Counted from the first letter of the stretch, positions 8,439 to 16,322 are shown. The stretch is 64,000 nucleotides of DNA from Saccharopolyspora rosea (GCF_025643595.1 NZ_CP102826.1:930001-994000), one strand, 5' to 3'. The notes: generated by a model not told the origin, from the letters alone. Made by a program: numbers and translations.

Positions 8439-9040
8439 TTCAGACCGTGGCTATGAAGAAAATCATGTTCAAGTACAGTGCAACTTTCGGTGCGGCGCTC
8501 GCGTTGGTGGGTGGCTTGGCTGCCTGTGGCACCAACGGTGGCGGCGCTGGAGAAGCCCAGCCGCCACAACCGCAACCCAGTGCCGCGCCGAAAATCCCCG
8601 ACCCCAAAGACGCCTCCGCGGTGCCTCGATGTGGTCTGCTTTCTCCTGAAGCTGCTTCGTCGCTCGGGCTAGCGGTACCAGGCGAAGAACGTCCTGATCC
8701 AGTGGATCCGAAAGCGCCCTCCCCGTGCAATTGGAAGACCAAGGACGACGGCGGGGAAGTGGCGCTCACTCCGATCGACAACCGGTCGCTCCAGGAGTAC
8801 CACGACAACAGGTCTAAGTACGCCGACTTCAAGGATTTGAGCGTGGCTGGCCACCCTGCGGTGGAAGCCAACCAGGGGGATCCGGTGCAGGTGGGTTCCT
8901 GCGACATCTTCCTCGCGACGAAGGACGGCCAGGTGTTGTCGTCTCAGGTGGACCTTTACAACAACCAAGGGAAGAATCCCTGCGAGTTGGCACAAAAGGC
9001 GCTTGAAGCAGCAGTTCCTGCTTTGCCTGCGGCCAAATGA
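8435..9040 (+). CDS. DUF3558 family lipoprotein
   Basis: A 201-residue secreted lipoprotein. The leader contains a hydrophobic stretch ending in the lipobox LAAC, followed by a Gly/Pro/Gln-rich linker. The mature part has the DUF3558 features VPRCGLLSPEAASSLG, PSPCNW and VGSCDIFLAT, whose cysteines probably pair. The ATG at 8435 overlaps the preceding stop in ATGA; an in-frame ATG at 8453 (MKKIMFKYSATF) would give a more typical short leader and could be the true start. DUF3558 lipoproteins often occur in ESX-type substrate modules of Pseudonocardiaceae, as here. Its role is unknown. Confidence 0.85.
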   Translation: MIQTVAMKKIMFKYSATFGAALALVGGLAACGTNGGGAGEAQPPQPQPSAAPKIPDPKDASAVPRCGLLSPEAASSLGLAVPGEERPDPVDPKAPSPCNWKTKDDGGEVALTPIDNRSLQEYHDNRSKYADFKDLSVAGHPAVEANQGDPVQVGSCDIFLATKDGQVLSSQVDLYNNQGKNPCELAQKALEAAVPALPAAK

Positions 9041-9059
9041 GTAGCTTGGGGGCTGTCGT

Positions 9060-10337
9060 ATGACGATGATGTGTTACGTGGGCAGAGCCAAGGACTACCG
9101 GAACCAAATGGCCGGTTCGCCCGAAGCCACCCATCTGAAGAAGCCGACGGACACCGGTGTCGACAAGTGGAACGGTGTTTCGAACTCCTTCAGCCGAATG
9201 GTCGACGACATCAAGGATGCGATCAACGCTGCCGAAGGGGCGCACAGCGGGCGTGCCGCGGAAGCGGCAAGGGCATCAATCGATGAGATCACGCCGCACG
9301 CGCGTGCTGCGTCGGAGACCGCCAAGGGCGTGGGGAAAGCCCTGACGGACCAGATCAACAACCAGAACCAGGCATTCGAAGCTCTTCCCCGGCAAGGCGA
9401 GAAGCTTCCGGACGGGAAGGACGTGCAGCTGGATCCGCCGCAGAAGGGGTGGGTCGAGGACTGGGGGCTGGACAAGTTCGGGCCGACCAGTTGGATGAGC
9501 GACTACGAGGACAAGCAGCAGGCTTTCCAGGCGACGAACGACCACGCCGAAGCCGTGATGCAGCGGTACCAGGCGCAGACGAACTCCGTCATCGGGCAGG
9601 TGCCGGAGTTCAAGCCGGTTGACCAGCCCGCGCCGCCGCAGCAGCCGCCGCCGGGGTCGGGGATGCCGGATGCTTCCAGCCACATGGCCGGGAGCCACAT
9701 GAGCACTCCGTCCGTGTCCGGCTCGCCGGCCGGGACCTCGTCCGCGTGGGCGTCCGGAGCCGGTGGCGGGGGTGGGGCCGGGGCCGTGCACCTGCCTTCC
9801 GGTGGTTCTTCGGGTGTGCCCGCGGGGACGCAGTCGGCTTGGGCTTCGACGCCCTCGGCGCCTCCCGGCGTCGTGCAGGGTCCGGACGGGACGATGTACC
9901 GGCAGAACCCGCAGACCGGGGAGTGGGAGCGGCAGAACCCCTACAACGGGCGCTGGGCGCCGTCGCCGAACGGCGGGCCGGGCGGTTCCGGTCGTGCCGG
10001 GGGTGCGGGCGGCGCCGGCGGTGCTCGCGGCGCCGGCGGGTTCGGGCGCGGTGGTGCCGGAGCGCGCGGCGGCGGGCAGATCGGTGCCGGGGGTCGTGCC
10101 GGGGCCGGTGGTGTCGGCCAGGGCTCGGCAGGTTCGGGCAGCGGGTCGTCGGCGTCCGGCGGGCGCGGCAGCGGGCCGATGGGCGGTGCCGGTGCCGGCC
10201 GCGGTGGCCAGAAGGGCGAGGACGACCAGGAGCACAGCCGTCCCAGTTGGCTCACCGAGGAGGAGGACGTGTTCACCAACGACATGCAGCGCGTCGCTCC
10301 GCCGGTCTTCGGTGACTGGTCCAACGGGGGGCGCTGA
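9060..10337 (+). CDS. PPE-like/WXG-type ESX substrate with long Pro/Gly-rich tail
   Basis: A 425-residue protein with a helical N-terminal domain (about residues 1-180) carrying a WNG turn (KWNGVSNSF) between two helices, as in WXG100 and PPE proteins. The rest is low complexity: a Pro-rich hinge, two copies of an AGT-S/Q-SAWAS repeat, the block MYRQNPQTGEWERQNPYNGRW, then a long Gly/Ala/Arg-rich stretch, ending in an acidic segment (EEDVFTNDMQRVAPPVFGDW). It has no signal peptide. It lies directly before the espG-like gene, which suggests that the chaperone binds this product for export. An EspB-like secreted structural role is possible; function is not known. Confidence 0.75.
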   Translation: MTMMCYVGRAKDYRNQMAGSPEATHLKKPTDTGVDKWNGVSNSFSRMVDDIKDAINAAEGAHSGRAAEAARASIDEITPHARAASETAKGVGKALTDQINNQNQAFEALPRQGEKLPDGKDVQLDPPQKGWVEDWGLDKFGPTSWMSDYEDKQQAFQATNDHAEAVMQRYQAQTNSVIGQVPEFKPVDQPAPPQQPPPGSGMPDASSHMAGSHMSTPSVSGSPAGTSSAWASGAGGGGGAGAVHLPSGGSSGVPAGTQSAWASTPSAPPGVVQGPDGTMYRQNPQTGEWERQNPYNGRWAPSPNGGPGGSGRAGGAGGAGGARGAGGFGRGGAGARGGGQIGAGGRAGAGGVGQGSAGSGSGSSASGGRGSGPMGGAGAGRGGQKGEDDQEHSRPSWLTEEEDVFTNDMQRVAPPVFGDWSNGGR

Positions 10338-10339
10338 GC

Positions 10340-11161
10340 GTGTCCCGTCGTGAGATCAGCCTGCCGCCCGAGGCGGCGAGCTACCTGTGCAAGCGCTTCG
10401 ACCTGCAGCTGCACCCGCTGCTGCGGGTCGGGTGGTTGCCGGTCGACGCGACGGAGGAGGACCACCGCCGGGCCACTGACCTCGCGCGGGAACAGCTGAC
10501 CCGGCAGGGCCTGTTGGAGCTCGACGATCTGCACCCGTTCCTGGAGGACGCCGTGCAGCTGATCGCCCGCCCGCCGTTGGCGGTCGGCGTCGCCGTGCTG
10601 AAGCGGGACGGCGAGAGCTTCAACGCCGTGCTCGTCGAGCAGGGCCGCAGCACCATCCAGGCGTACCAGCCGGACGGCGAGTCCGCCGAGGAGCTGCGGG
10701 AGATCCGCCTCTGCCGCCACGAGTACGGCGGGCCGGTGGGCAACGCGGTCAACCTGCTCGGGCGGCTCCCGGCCGCGCACGGCGCTTCGGTGTCCGTGCA
10801 GGCCGACCAGCTCGACGCGGTGAGCAAGCGGATGGCCGCGGGCGAGAGCAGCGTGCTGTCCGCTCTCGCCGGCTGCGGCATCCGCGGGTCGGACGCGCAG
10901 GTGCTCGCGAAGGCGTTCAGCGCCAAGCGGGTGATGGACGGCGTGCTGACCGTGCGGGCGTACGACCAGAAGGTGCGGCGCATGCACACGCTGCCGTACA
11001 ACCTCCAGTTCTTCGTCACCGAGGAAGGCTGCTTCATGATGCAGCGGCGGTCGGACCGCGAGGGGCGCGAGTGGTTCACGCTCGCACCCGCCGACAGCCG
11101 CAAGCTGATCGCCAAGGTCGACGAGATGGTGAAGGCGTTGACCGCACCCGCCCGGGTCTGA
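10340..11161 (+). CDS. espG: ESX secretion-associated protein EspG family
   Basis: A 273-residue cytosolic protein of the EspG family, the dedicated chaperones that bind PE-PPE type substrates and keep them soluble for type VII secretion. It shows the family pattern of an N-terminal segment (LPPEAASYLCKRFDLQLHP), a central sheet with FNAVLVEQGRSTIQAYQ, and a C-terminal region ending in ADSRKLIAKVDEMVKAL. The GTG start at 10340 is 2 bases after the preceding stop. A perfect intrinsic terminator follows 17 bases after the stop, closing the four-gene module. No ESX core component (EccC, EccB, MycP) is in the window. Confidence 0.85.
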   Translation: MSRREISLPPEAASYLCKRFDLQLHPLLRVGWLPVDATEEDHRRATDLAREQLTRQGLLELDDLHPFLEDAVQLIARPPLAVGVAVLKRDGESFNAVLVEQGRSTIQAYQPDGESAEELREIRLCRHEYGGPVGNAVNLLGRLPAAHGASVSVQADQLDAVSKRMAAGESSVLSALAGCGIRGSDAQVLAKAFSAKRVMDGVLTVRAYDQKVRRMHTLPYNLQFFVTEEGCFMMQRRSDREGREWFTLAPADSRKLIAKVDEMVKALTAPARV

Positions 11162-11178
11162 ACCCGGCCTCCTCCGCG

Positions 11179-11217
11179 AGCCCCCGTCCACAGTGGACGG
11201 GGGCTTTCGCTTTTTTC
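11179..11217 (+). terminator. Rho-independent terminator of the ESX module
   Basis: Perfect 13-base stem AGCCCCCGTCCAC (11179-11191) and GTGGACGGGGGCT (11193-11205), then TTCGCTTTTTT. It lies 17 bases after the espG-like stop. The core of the stem is the palindrome GTCCACAGTGGAC. Confidence 0.9.
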
Positions 11218-11505
11218 GCTTCCTTCCCGGGTTACCCGTTGTTCACGATCGTGGGCCCCATCCGGCGGGATGTGGGAATTGTGGTAATTACTCGCCCTGC
11301 TCGGTGAACCCCTCCGTTGTGCGCGCTCCGAAATCCCAGCTGAGGGCGCATTCACGATGTTGATCACTCCTCTGTGGACAGAGATCTGGGAACTGGCGGG
11401 TTCTTGCCAGTGCTGGGACCGTTCGTGGCGCGGCCGTTATGTTCGGGCCGCAACCGAGTTGAGCCCGGATCTTTATCCAACCTGTTGGCGTGACGGAGGT
11501 GACCC

Positions 11506-11727
11506 ATGCGGAAACCGTTCGGCGGTACCGGCCCGTACCGGTCCGCCGACCGCGCGCCGCTGCTGGTGGCGGTTCCGGTCGGCGGTTGCACGCCGCGCGT
11601 CGATATCACCGGGAGAGGTGACCTCCGCGCGTGGTCGCACCGGGTGAATCCCGACGTCGCCGCCCGAGCGGCGATGCACCCGGCCGCCGGTGGGACCGTC
11701 CCGGACCTGCCGCGTCCCGGCCCCTGA
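11506..11727 (+). CDS. Possible small ORF, 73 aa, with near-perfect ribosome binding site
   Basis: The ATG at 11506 is preceded by ACGGAGGTGACCC, an almost perfect complement to the 16S rRNA end at good spacing, in a region otherwise without a gene. The product would be small, basic and Pro/Gly/Arg-rich (begins MRKPFGGTGPYRSADRAPLL) with no family I recognise. The stop is about 200 bases before the VanZ gene. It could be a real small protein, a leader peptide or a chance ORF. The preceding 11218-11505 stretch holds no other gene. Confidence 0.4.
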   Translation: MRKPFGGTGPYRSADRAPLLVAVPVGGCTPRVDITGRGDLRAWSHRVNPDVAARAAMHPAAGGTVPDLPRPGP

Positions 11728-11930
11728 TCGGCGGGACGCGGCGGGCTCGGCCGGGGCCCGGGCCCCGTCTGCCCCGAGGCGGTGCCCGGGCCCCGCCAAA
11801 CCGCTGATCCGGCAGGTCAACGCCGACCGCTGTGGACGACGACTTCGGACCGTTTTCCCGGATCCGCGTTCCACTGTGGACGCGGCCCCGGCTGGTGCTG
11901 GCGCTGACGGCCAGAGGAAGTGCGGCGAAG

Positions 11931-12644
11931 GTGCTTCAGATTCTGCAGACGTTCGACGGGCTGGTGCCTGCGGTCGTCGTGACGCCCCTGGTGGCGGTCG
12001 TGGTGTGGCTGGTGTCGGTGCTCGTGCGCGGTCGGCGGAACGCGCGGGGTCCGCTGGTGGATGCCGCGCTCGCGGCGGCCGTGCTGGGCGTGGGGATCCT
12101 CGTGCTCACCCCGCAGCACACCGTGGCGGAGCGGGTCCAGCTCGACATCGGCGAGGACGTCACCGCCGCCCTGGTCGCCGCGCCCGGCGACTCGCTGCCC
12201 TGGTTCCAGCTGGCGGGGAACCTGGTGCTGCTCATGCCGCTGGGGGCGCTCGCGCCGCTGCGCGTCGGGTGGCTCGACAACATCGGCCGGATCGCGTTGG
12301 CCGCGCTGGCGCTGTCGACCTCGATCGAGCTGACCCAGTTCTTCTTCGTCGCGGGCCGGGTGGCCTCCACCGACGACATCGTGCTCAACACGATCGGCGG
12401 CACGATCGGTGGATTGCTGGTCCGCCCGCCGTGGGGGCGCCCGGCGACCGCGGGGTCGCGGCCTGCGGCTCCGGAGCCGGTGCAGCGGCCCGCCACGAGC
12501 GCCGGACGACCGCAGCACGGCATCACCGGTGACAACGACCAGACCGTGTGGTCGTTGATCGCCCGCCTCGAACAGGAGCGGCGCCGGGAGTTCGCCCGAC
12601 CGCGGGAACGGGATCCGGTGCTCAGCGAGTCGCGAACTCCCTGA
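11931..12644 (+). CDS. VanZ family membrane protein
   Basis: A 237-residue protein with four hydrophobic segments and the VanZ landmarks: NLVLLMPLGALAPL, STSIELTQFFF and TDDIVLNTIGGTIGGLL. VanZ-like proteins give low-level teicoplanin resistance in enterococci, but most actinobacterial members are uncharacterised. The C-terminal 65 residues are a soluble Pro/Arg-rich extension ending in an arginine-rich helix. The start is uncertain: an in-frame GTG at 11832 would add 33 residues, but that stretch has no ribosome site and includes the palindrome TCCACTGTGGA, so I chose GTG 11931, which opens LQILQTFDGLVPA as in relatives. Confidence 0.8.
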   Translation: MLQILQTFDGLVPAVVVTPLVAVVVWLVSVLVRGRRNARGPLVDAALAAAVLGVGILVLTPQHTVAERVQLDIGEDVTAALVAAPGDSLPWFQLAGNLVLLMPLGALAPLRVGWLDNIGRIALAALALSTSIELTQFFFVAGRVASTDDIVLNTIGGTIGGLLVRPPWGRPATAGSRPAAPEPVQRPATSAGRPQHGITGDNDQTVWSLIARLEQERRREFARPRERDPVLSESRTP

Positions 12645-12656
12645 CCGCCGAAGGGC

Positions 12657-12705
12657 GAGGACGGCGGGCGGAAGTCCACATCGGACTTGCCGCTCCGCCG
12701 TCCTC
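12657..12705. terminator. Bidirectional terminator-like hairpin
   Basis: GAGGACGGCGG-GCGG-AAGTCC pairs with GGACTTGCCGCTCCGCCGTCCTC with small bulges. It lies between the convergent VanZ and guanine deaminase genes. There is no strong T-run. Confidence 0.6.
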
Positions 12706-12753
12706 CATTGTTGATCCACTGTGGAAGGTTGAGAGGGGACCGCCGCCAGTGGA

Positions 12754-14235
12754 TCAGGACGGCAGTTGGACGCCCGCCGGGCGGTCGTACTTGCGCTGGC
12801 CCAGCACGTAGGTCGCGCGGACGGCGCGTTCATCGCCGAGGGTCATGAGGGCGAACAGCCGTTCCTGGAAGTCCTTGGCGACGTCCATGCGGCGCTTGAG
12901 CACCGGAGTAGCCGCCCAGTCCAGGACGGTGAAGTCCGCCTCCTTGCCCACCTGGAAGTTCCCGATCCGGTCGGAGACGTAGAGCGCTTCCGCACCGCCG
13001 AGGGTGGCCAGGTAGAAACCGCGCATCGCCGGGAGCTTCTGCTGCTGCAGCGCGAGCACCTTGTACGCCTCGTTCAGCGTCGCCAGCAGCGAGTAGGAGG
13101 TGCCCGCGCCGATGTCGGTGCCCAGGCCGACGCGGACTCCGGCGCCGCGGGCCGCGTCCAGGTCGAACAGCCCGCTGCCGAGGAACAGGTTCGACGTCGG
13201 GCAGAACGCGATGCTCGAACCGGTTTGCGACAACCGCGTCCGGTCCTGGTCGTCGATGTAGATGCTGTGCGCGTACACCGAGCGGTTGCCCAGCATCTGG
13301 TACCGGTCGTAGACGTCGATGTAGGACCGGCCGCCGAACAGCTGGTGGACGGTGTCGACCTCCTCCTTGTTCTCCGCGGCGTGCGTCTGCAACCACAGGT
13401 CCGGGCGCTCGTGGTAGAGGCGGCCGACCATCTGCAGCAGCTGCTCGGTGGACGACGGCGCGAAGCGCGGTGTGATCGAGTACGTCAGGCGGTCCTTCTG
13501 GTGCCACCGGTCGATCAGCTCGCGGGTGTCGGCCTCGGCCTGTTGCACGCTGGCGTCCTTGAGGTCCGGCGGTGCGTACGGCTCGCGGTCCATGAGGACC
13601 TTGCCCGCGAGCATCCGCATGCCGCGCGCCTGCGCCTCCTGGAAGAAAGCGTCCACAGAGGTCTTGTGCACCGTGGGGTGCACGGTCGCGGTGGTCGTCC
13701 CCGCCGCGAGCAGCGTGTCGAGGAACAGGCCGGAGATCATCCGGGAGTGCTCGGCGGAGCTGAACGCCTTCTCCGCCGGGAACACGTACTTCTGCAACCA
13801 CTGGAGCAGTTGTTCGCCGTAGCTGGCGATGACGTCGACCTGGCTGGCGTGGATGTGGGCGTCGACGAACCCGGGCACGACCAGGTTGCCGCGGTGGTCG
13901 ATGGGGGTGGCCCCGTTGCCGAGTTCCGGCGGGACGTCCTGCTCCGCGCCGACCCACTCGACGTGCCCGTCGGCGCCGACCACCAGCGCGCCCGGGTCGA
14001 ACAGCTGCCACGCCTGCGGGTCCGGCTGCGTGCCCGGGTCGCGCAGGAAGTGCAGGACGGTGCCGTACACGATGGTGCGCGACTGCCGCGGTGCGCGGGG
14101 CGCCGCCTGCGCCCCGCCCGCGGTGAGCCCGCCCAGCGCCGTCGGGACCGCGACGGCGCTGATTCCGGCCAGGAATCCACGTCGGCCCAACCGGGGGAAC
14201 GGGAAATCGCGCGCGTCGTTTCCGCTCATCGTCAC
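12754..14235 (-). CDS. guaD: Guanine deaminase-like amidohydrolase with Tat signal peptide
   Basis: A 493-residue zinc amidohydrolase. The guanine deaminase signatures are clear: PGFVDAHIH (metal HxH), FCPTSNLFLGSG and GLGTDIGAGTSYS (metal Asp), with THAAENKEEV and YAHSIY between. Guanine deaminase converts guanine to xanthine plus ammonia and is normally cytosolic. Here a twin-arginine leader precedes it (LGRRGFLAGISAVAVP, then an AQA-type cleavage site near residue 45), so export appears likely. The GTG at 14235 has AAAGG upstream; TTG 14238 and ATG 14229 are alternatives. It is transcribed alone, away from any purine operon in the window. Confidence 0.88.
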   Translation of the reverse strand: MTMSGNDARDFPFPRLGRRGFLAGISAVAVPTALGGLTAGGAQAAPRAPRQSRTIVYGTVLHFLRDPGTQPDPQAWQLFDPGALVVGADGHVEWVGAEQDVPPELGNGATPIDHRGNLVVPGFVDAHIHASQVDVIASYGEQLLQWLQKYVFPAEKAFSSAEHSRMISGLFLDTLLAAGTTTATVHPTVHKTSVDAFFQEAQARGMRMLAGKVLMDREPYAPPDLKDASVQQAEADTRELIDRWHQKDRLTYSITPRFAPSSTEQLLQMVGRLYHERPDLWLQTHAAENKEEVDTVHQLFGGRSYIDVYDRYQMLGNRSVYAHSIYIDDQDRTRLSQTGSSIAFCPTSNLFLGSGLFDLDAARGAGVRVGLGTDIGAGTSYSLLATLNEAYKVLALQQQKLPAMRGFYLATLGGAEALYVSDRIGNFQVGKEADFTVLDWAATPVLKRRMDVAKDFQERLFALMTLGDERAVRATYVLGQRKYDRPAGVQLPS

Positions 14236-14647
14236 CAAATGCCTTTCACTCGGCTGCCGAGCGCGGTGGGAACACCGCGCCGTACACGCGCCGGCGCCAT
14301 TCGAAGCACCGGCGGACCCGACCGCCGGGAAATCGGGTGAAAATGCGCCCGCAGGGGCGAAGGGAAATGCTCGAAGTGCCCGCCGGTGCTCCCTCCGGTT
14401 CGGTGTGCGCTGCTCATGTCAGCTGTTGAGGGTCGTGCGCCGCCGGGTGCCGCACTCCGTCGAGCGGTGCGCGATCGCGGTCGCGCACCGGTCTCGATCA
14501 GGTGCGCAGAAAACTAGTGGGCGCGCATGAAGGGCGTCAACGCGGTTCGCCGGAATTGGGCTGGACGGAGAACGGGGGTGCCAGTGAAACGCCGCATTCC
14601 GGAGTGGTCTCGCGGAATGCGGCGTCCCTGGGCCGTAAGGAGCATTC
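14236..14647. other. Intergenic region upstream of guanine deaminase
   Basis: About 410 bases between two minus-strand genes. It contains the terminator of the SDR gene near 14590-14625 and should contain the guanine deaminase promoter. No gene is seen. Confidence 0.5.
14588..14626 (-). terminator. Hairpin downstream of the SDR gene
   Basis: Inverted repeat with ACGCCGCATTCCG in one arm and CGGAATGCGGCGT in the other, about 11 bases between them, 22 bases beyond the SDR stop. It lacks a clear U-run. Confidence 0.7.
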
Positions 14648-15526
14648 TCAGTCGCGGGACTGCAGTTCCTGGTTGCGTTGGCTGAACGAGCGGCCGAGTG
14701 CTGCGACCTCCGCTTCCATCCGCGGGACCAGCCGGCGCGTCGTCGGCAGCATCAGCCGCTCCACGAGGCGGGAGGCGGGCAGGTTGCGCAGCCAGTGCAT
14801 CAGCATGATCGTCCGCGGCACGTAGACGCGGCGGGCGCGGCGCTCGACGCCCTCGGCGAACAGCCGGGCGCACTCCTCGACGCTGGTGGTCGCGCGCATC
14901 GGCCAGGGCAGGCGCTTGCGCAGCTCGCCGAAGGTGCCGAGATCGCCCGCGGCGTCGCGGACCAGATCGGTGTCGATCCACGACGGGTGCGCGCTGCCGA
15001 CCGACACGCCCAGGTGCATGACCTCCGAGTGCAGCGCGCTGGCCAACGCCTCCGCGCCCGCCTTGCTCGCGGTGTAGGCGGCCATGCCGCCGACCGGGGT
15101 GAACGCGGACAGCGACGAGACCACCAGCACGTAGCCGCGCCGCTCGATCAGGTGCGGCAGGGCGGCGCGCACCGTGTGGAAGACGCCGTTGAGGTTGACG
15201 TCGACGGTCCGCACGAAGGCCGCCGGGTCGGTGCCGCGCACGGTGCCGAACGGGGCGATGCCGGCGTTGGCGATCACCACGTCGAGATGCCCGAACCGCT
15301 CGACGGTCCGGTCCACGGCGGCGCGCACCGACCCGGGGTCGGTGACGTCCGCCTCGGTCCAGAAGTGCTCGTCGCCGAGCTCGGCGGCCACCGCCGCGAG
15401 CTCGTCGGGTTCCAGTCCGGCCAGCGCGAGGCGGGCGCCCCGCCGGGCGAGTTCGCGGGCGGTCTGCGCGCCGATTCCCCGGGCGGCACCGGTGATCAGG
15501 ACGACCTTGCCGGACAGCTTCGGCAT
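14648..15526 (-). CDS. Short-chain dehydrogenase/reductase (SDR)
   Basis: A 292-residue NAD(P)-dependent oxidoreductase. The Rossmann motif is TGAARGIG at the N terminus, followed by NAGI, and the catalytic Ser-Tyr-Lys set is visible as SSLSAF...AAYTASKAG. The tail has an amphipathic segment (TIMLMHWLRNLPASRLVERL) of the kind seen in SDRs that act on lipids or attach to membranes. The ATG at 15526 has GAGGGAG at 6 bases. Two palindromes directly upstream (15543-15570) suggest a repressor, but no regulator gene adjoins. The substrate cannot be told from sequence. Confidence 0.9.
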   Translation of the reverse strand: MPKLSGKVVLITGAARGIGAQTARELARRGARLALAGLEPDELAAVAAELGDEHFWTEADVTDPGSVRAAVDRTVERFGHLDVVIANAGIAPFGTVRGTDPAAFVRTVDVNLNGVFHTVRAALPHLIERRGYVLVVSSLSAFTPVGGMAAYTASKAGAEALASALHSEVMHLGVSVGSAHPSWIDTDLVRDAAGDLGTFGELRKRLPWPMRATTSVEECARLFAEGVERRARRVYVPRTIMLMHWLRNLPASRLVERLMLPTTRRLVPRMEAEVAALGRSFSQRNQELQSRD

Positions 15527-15542
15527 GAGCACTCCCTCGTGT

Positions 15543-15570
15543 CTACTGGCCAGTAGGCTACTGATAGTAG
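15543..15570. promoter_or_regulatory. Tandem palindromic operators upstream of the SDR gene
   Basis: CTACTGGCCAGTAG (15543-15556), a perfect 14-base palindrome, is followed after one base by CTACT-GAT-AGTAG (15558-15570). The shared half-site CTACT/AGTAG points to two dimers of one regulator, probably TetR-like. The sites are 17-44 bases before the SDR start. Confidence 0.65.
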
Positions 15571-15614
15571 GTTCTTCCGGAGGGATCGCCAAGGGGCCGC
15601 TGACCAGGTCCGGG

Positions 15615-15697
15615 CAACAAAAAACCCGCGCGATCGTTCGCGCGGGTTCCGCCTGCCACGTGCGCCTTCCCGGAGGCCGCCCGGGAAGGCGCACGTG
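15615..15697 (-). terminator. Two tandem hairpins, the second a Rho-independent terminator
   Basis: Beyond the lipoprotein stop, transcription meets first a perfect 17-base inverted repeat (arms 15657-15673 and 15681-15697, CACGTGCGCCTTCCCGG), then an AACCCGCGCGA/TCGCGCGGGTT-type stem at 15623-15648 followed on the minus strand by a T-run (AAAAAA on the plus strand). Confidence 0.85.
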
Positions 15698-15701
15698 CGC
15701 G

Positions 15702-16322
15702 TCAGCTCAGGGCGTTGAGGTCGTTCAGCGCCTGCTGCTGGTCGGAGACGACCTGCTCGGCGAGATCGCGGAGCTGCTTGGCCGAGCCCTCCTCCAGCTC
15801 GGTCTGGGCCAGCTGCACCGCGTTCTGCTGCAACGACACCATGGCCTGCTGCCACTGCGCGTCGAAGGCGGCGCCGCGCAGCTGCGCGAGCTGCTGGAGC
15901 TGCTGCTGGGTCTGCAGGCCGCGGCCGTCGGTCTGGTCGGCGTCGTCCTCCGGCGCGCTGCCGGACTGCTGGCCGGCCGCCGAGCCCAGCCACGAGGTGA
16001 CCGCGTCCAGCTGCGACTTGGCCTGCTGCTGAAGCTGTGCGGCGAGCGCCTTGACATTCGGCTTCTCCGCGTTCTGGCTCGCCATCGAGGCCAGCTGCAG
16101 CACCTGCTGGTGGTTGTTCAGCAGCTGCTGCGCGAACTCGCGGTCGGTCGCGGTGTGATCGCCGTCGGAGCCCTGCGCGTCCGCGCCCGCGTTCTGCTGC
16201 GCGGTCGCCGGTGGCGGCGTGCCGGGTGCCGGGGGCTGGTCGCTCGGTCCCTCATTCGGCGTGCAGCCCGCGAGTGCGAGACCGCCGGCCAGCACGGCGC
16301 CGATGATCGTGCTCCTCCGCAC
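15702..16322 (-). CDS. DUF305-like lipoprotein
   Basis: A 206-residue secreted lipoprotein: a signal peptide ending in the lipobox LALAGC, a Pro-rich linker, then two four-helix-like halves rich in Gln. The spacing of DREFAQQLLNNHQQVLQLA, LAAQLQQQAKSQLD and AQWQQAMVSLQQNAVQLAQTELEEGS matches DUF305, a ferritin-like family. DUF305 normally has paired His in each half (HH); here they read NH and LQ, so a metal site is probably lost. The GTG at 16322 has GGAGGGGAAG upstream. Tandem hairpins follow the stop. It is divergent from ctaD. Confidence 0.8.
   Translation of the reverse strand: MRRSTIIGAVLAGGLALAGCTPNEGPSDQPPAPGTPPPATAQQNAGADAQGSDGDHTATDREFAQQLLNNHQQVLQLASMASQNAEKPNVKALAAQLQQQAKSQLDAVTSWLGSAAGQQSGSAPEDDADQTDGRGLQTQQQLQQLAQLRGAAFDAQWQQAMVSLQQNAVQLAQTELEEGSAKQLRDLAEQVVSDQQQALNDLNALS

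Noticed and set aside
10000-10200. Gly/Ala-rich repetitive DNA as a possible tandem repeat or CRISPR-like array
   Set aside because: It encodes the low-complexity tail of the ESX substrate in frame; units are irregular and there are no spacers.
11832-11930. N-terminal extension of the VanZ protein from GTG 11832
   Set aside because: There is no ribosome site, the extension looks non-coding, and it includes a palindrome seen in intergenic DNA.
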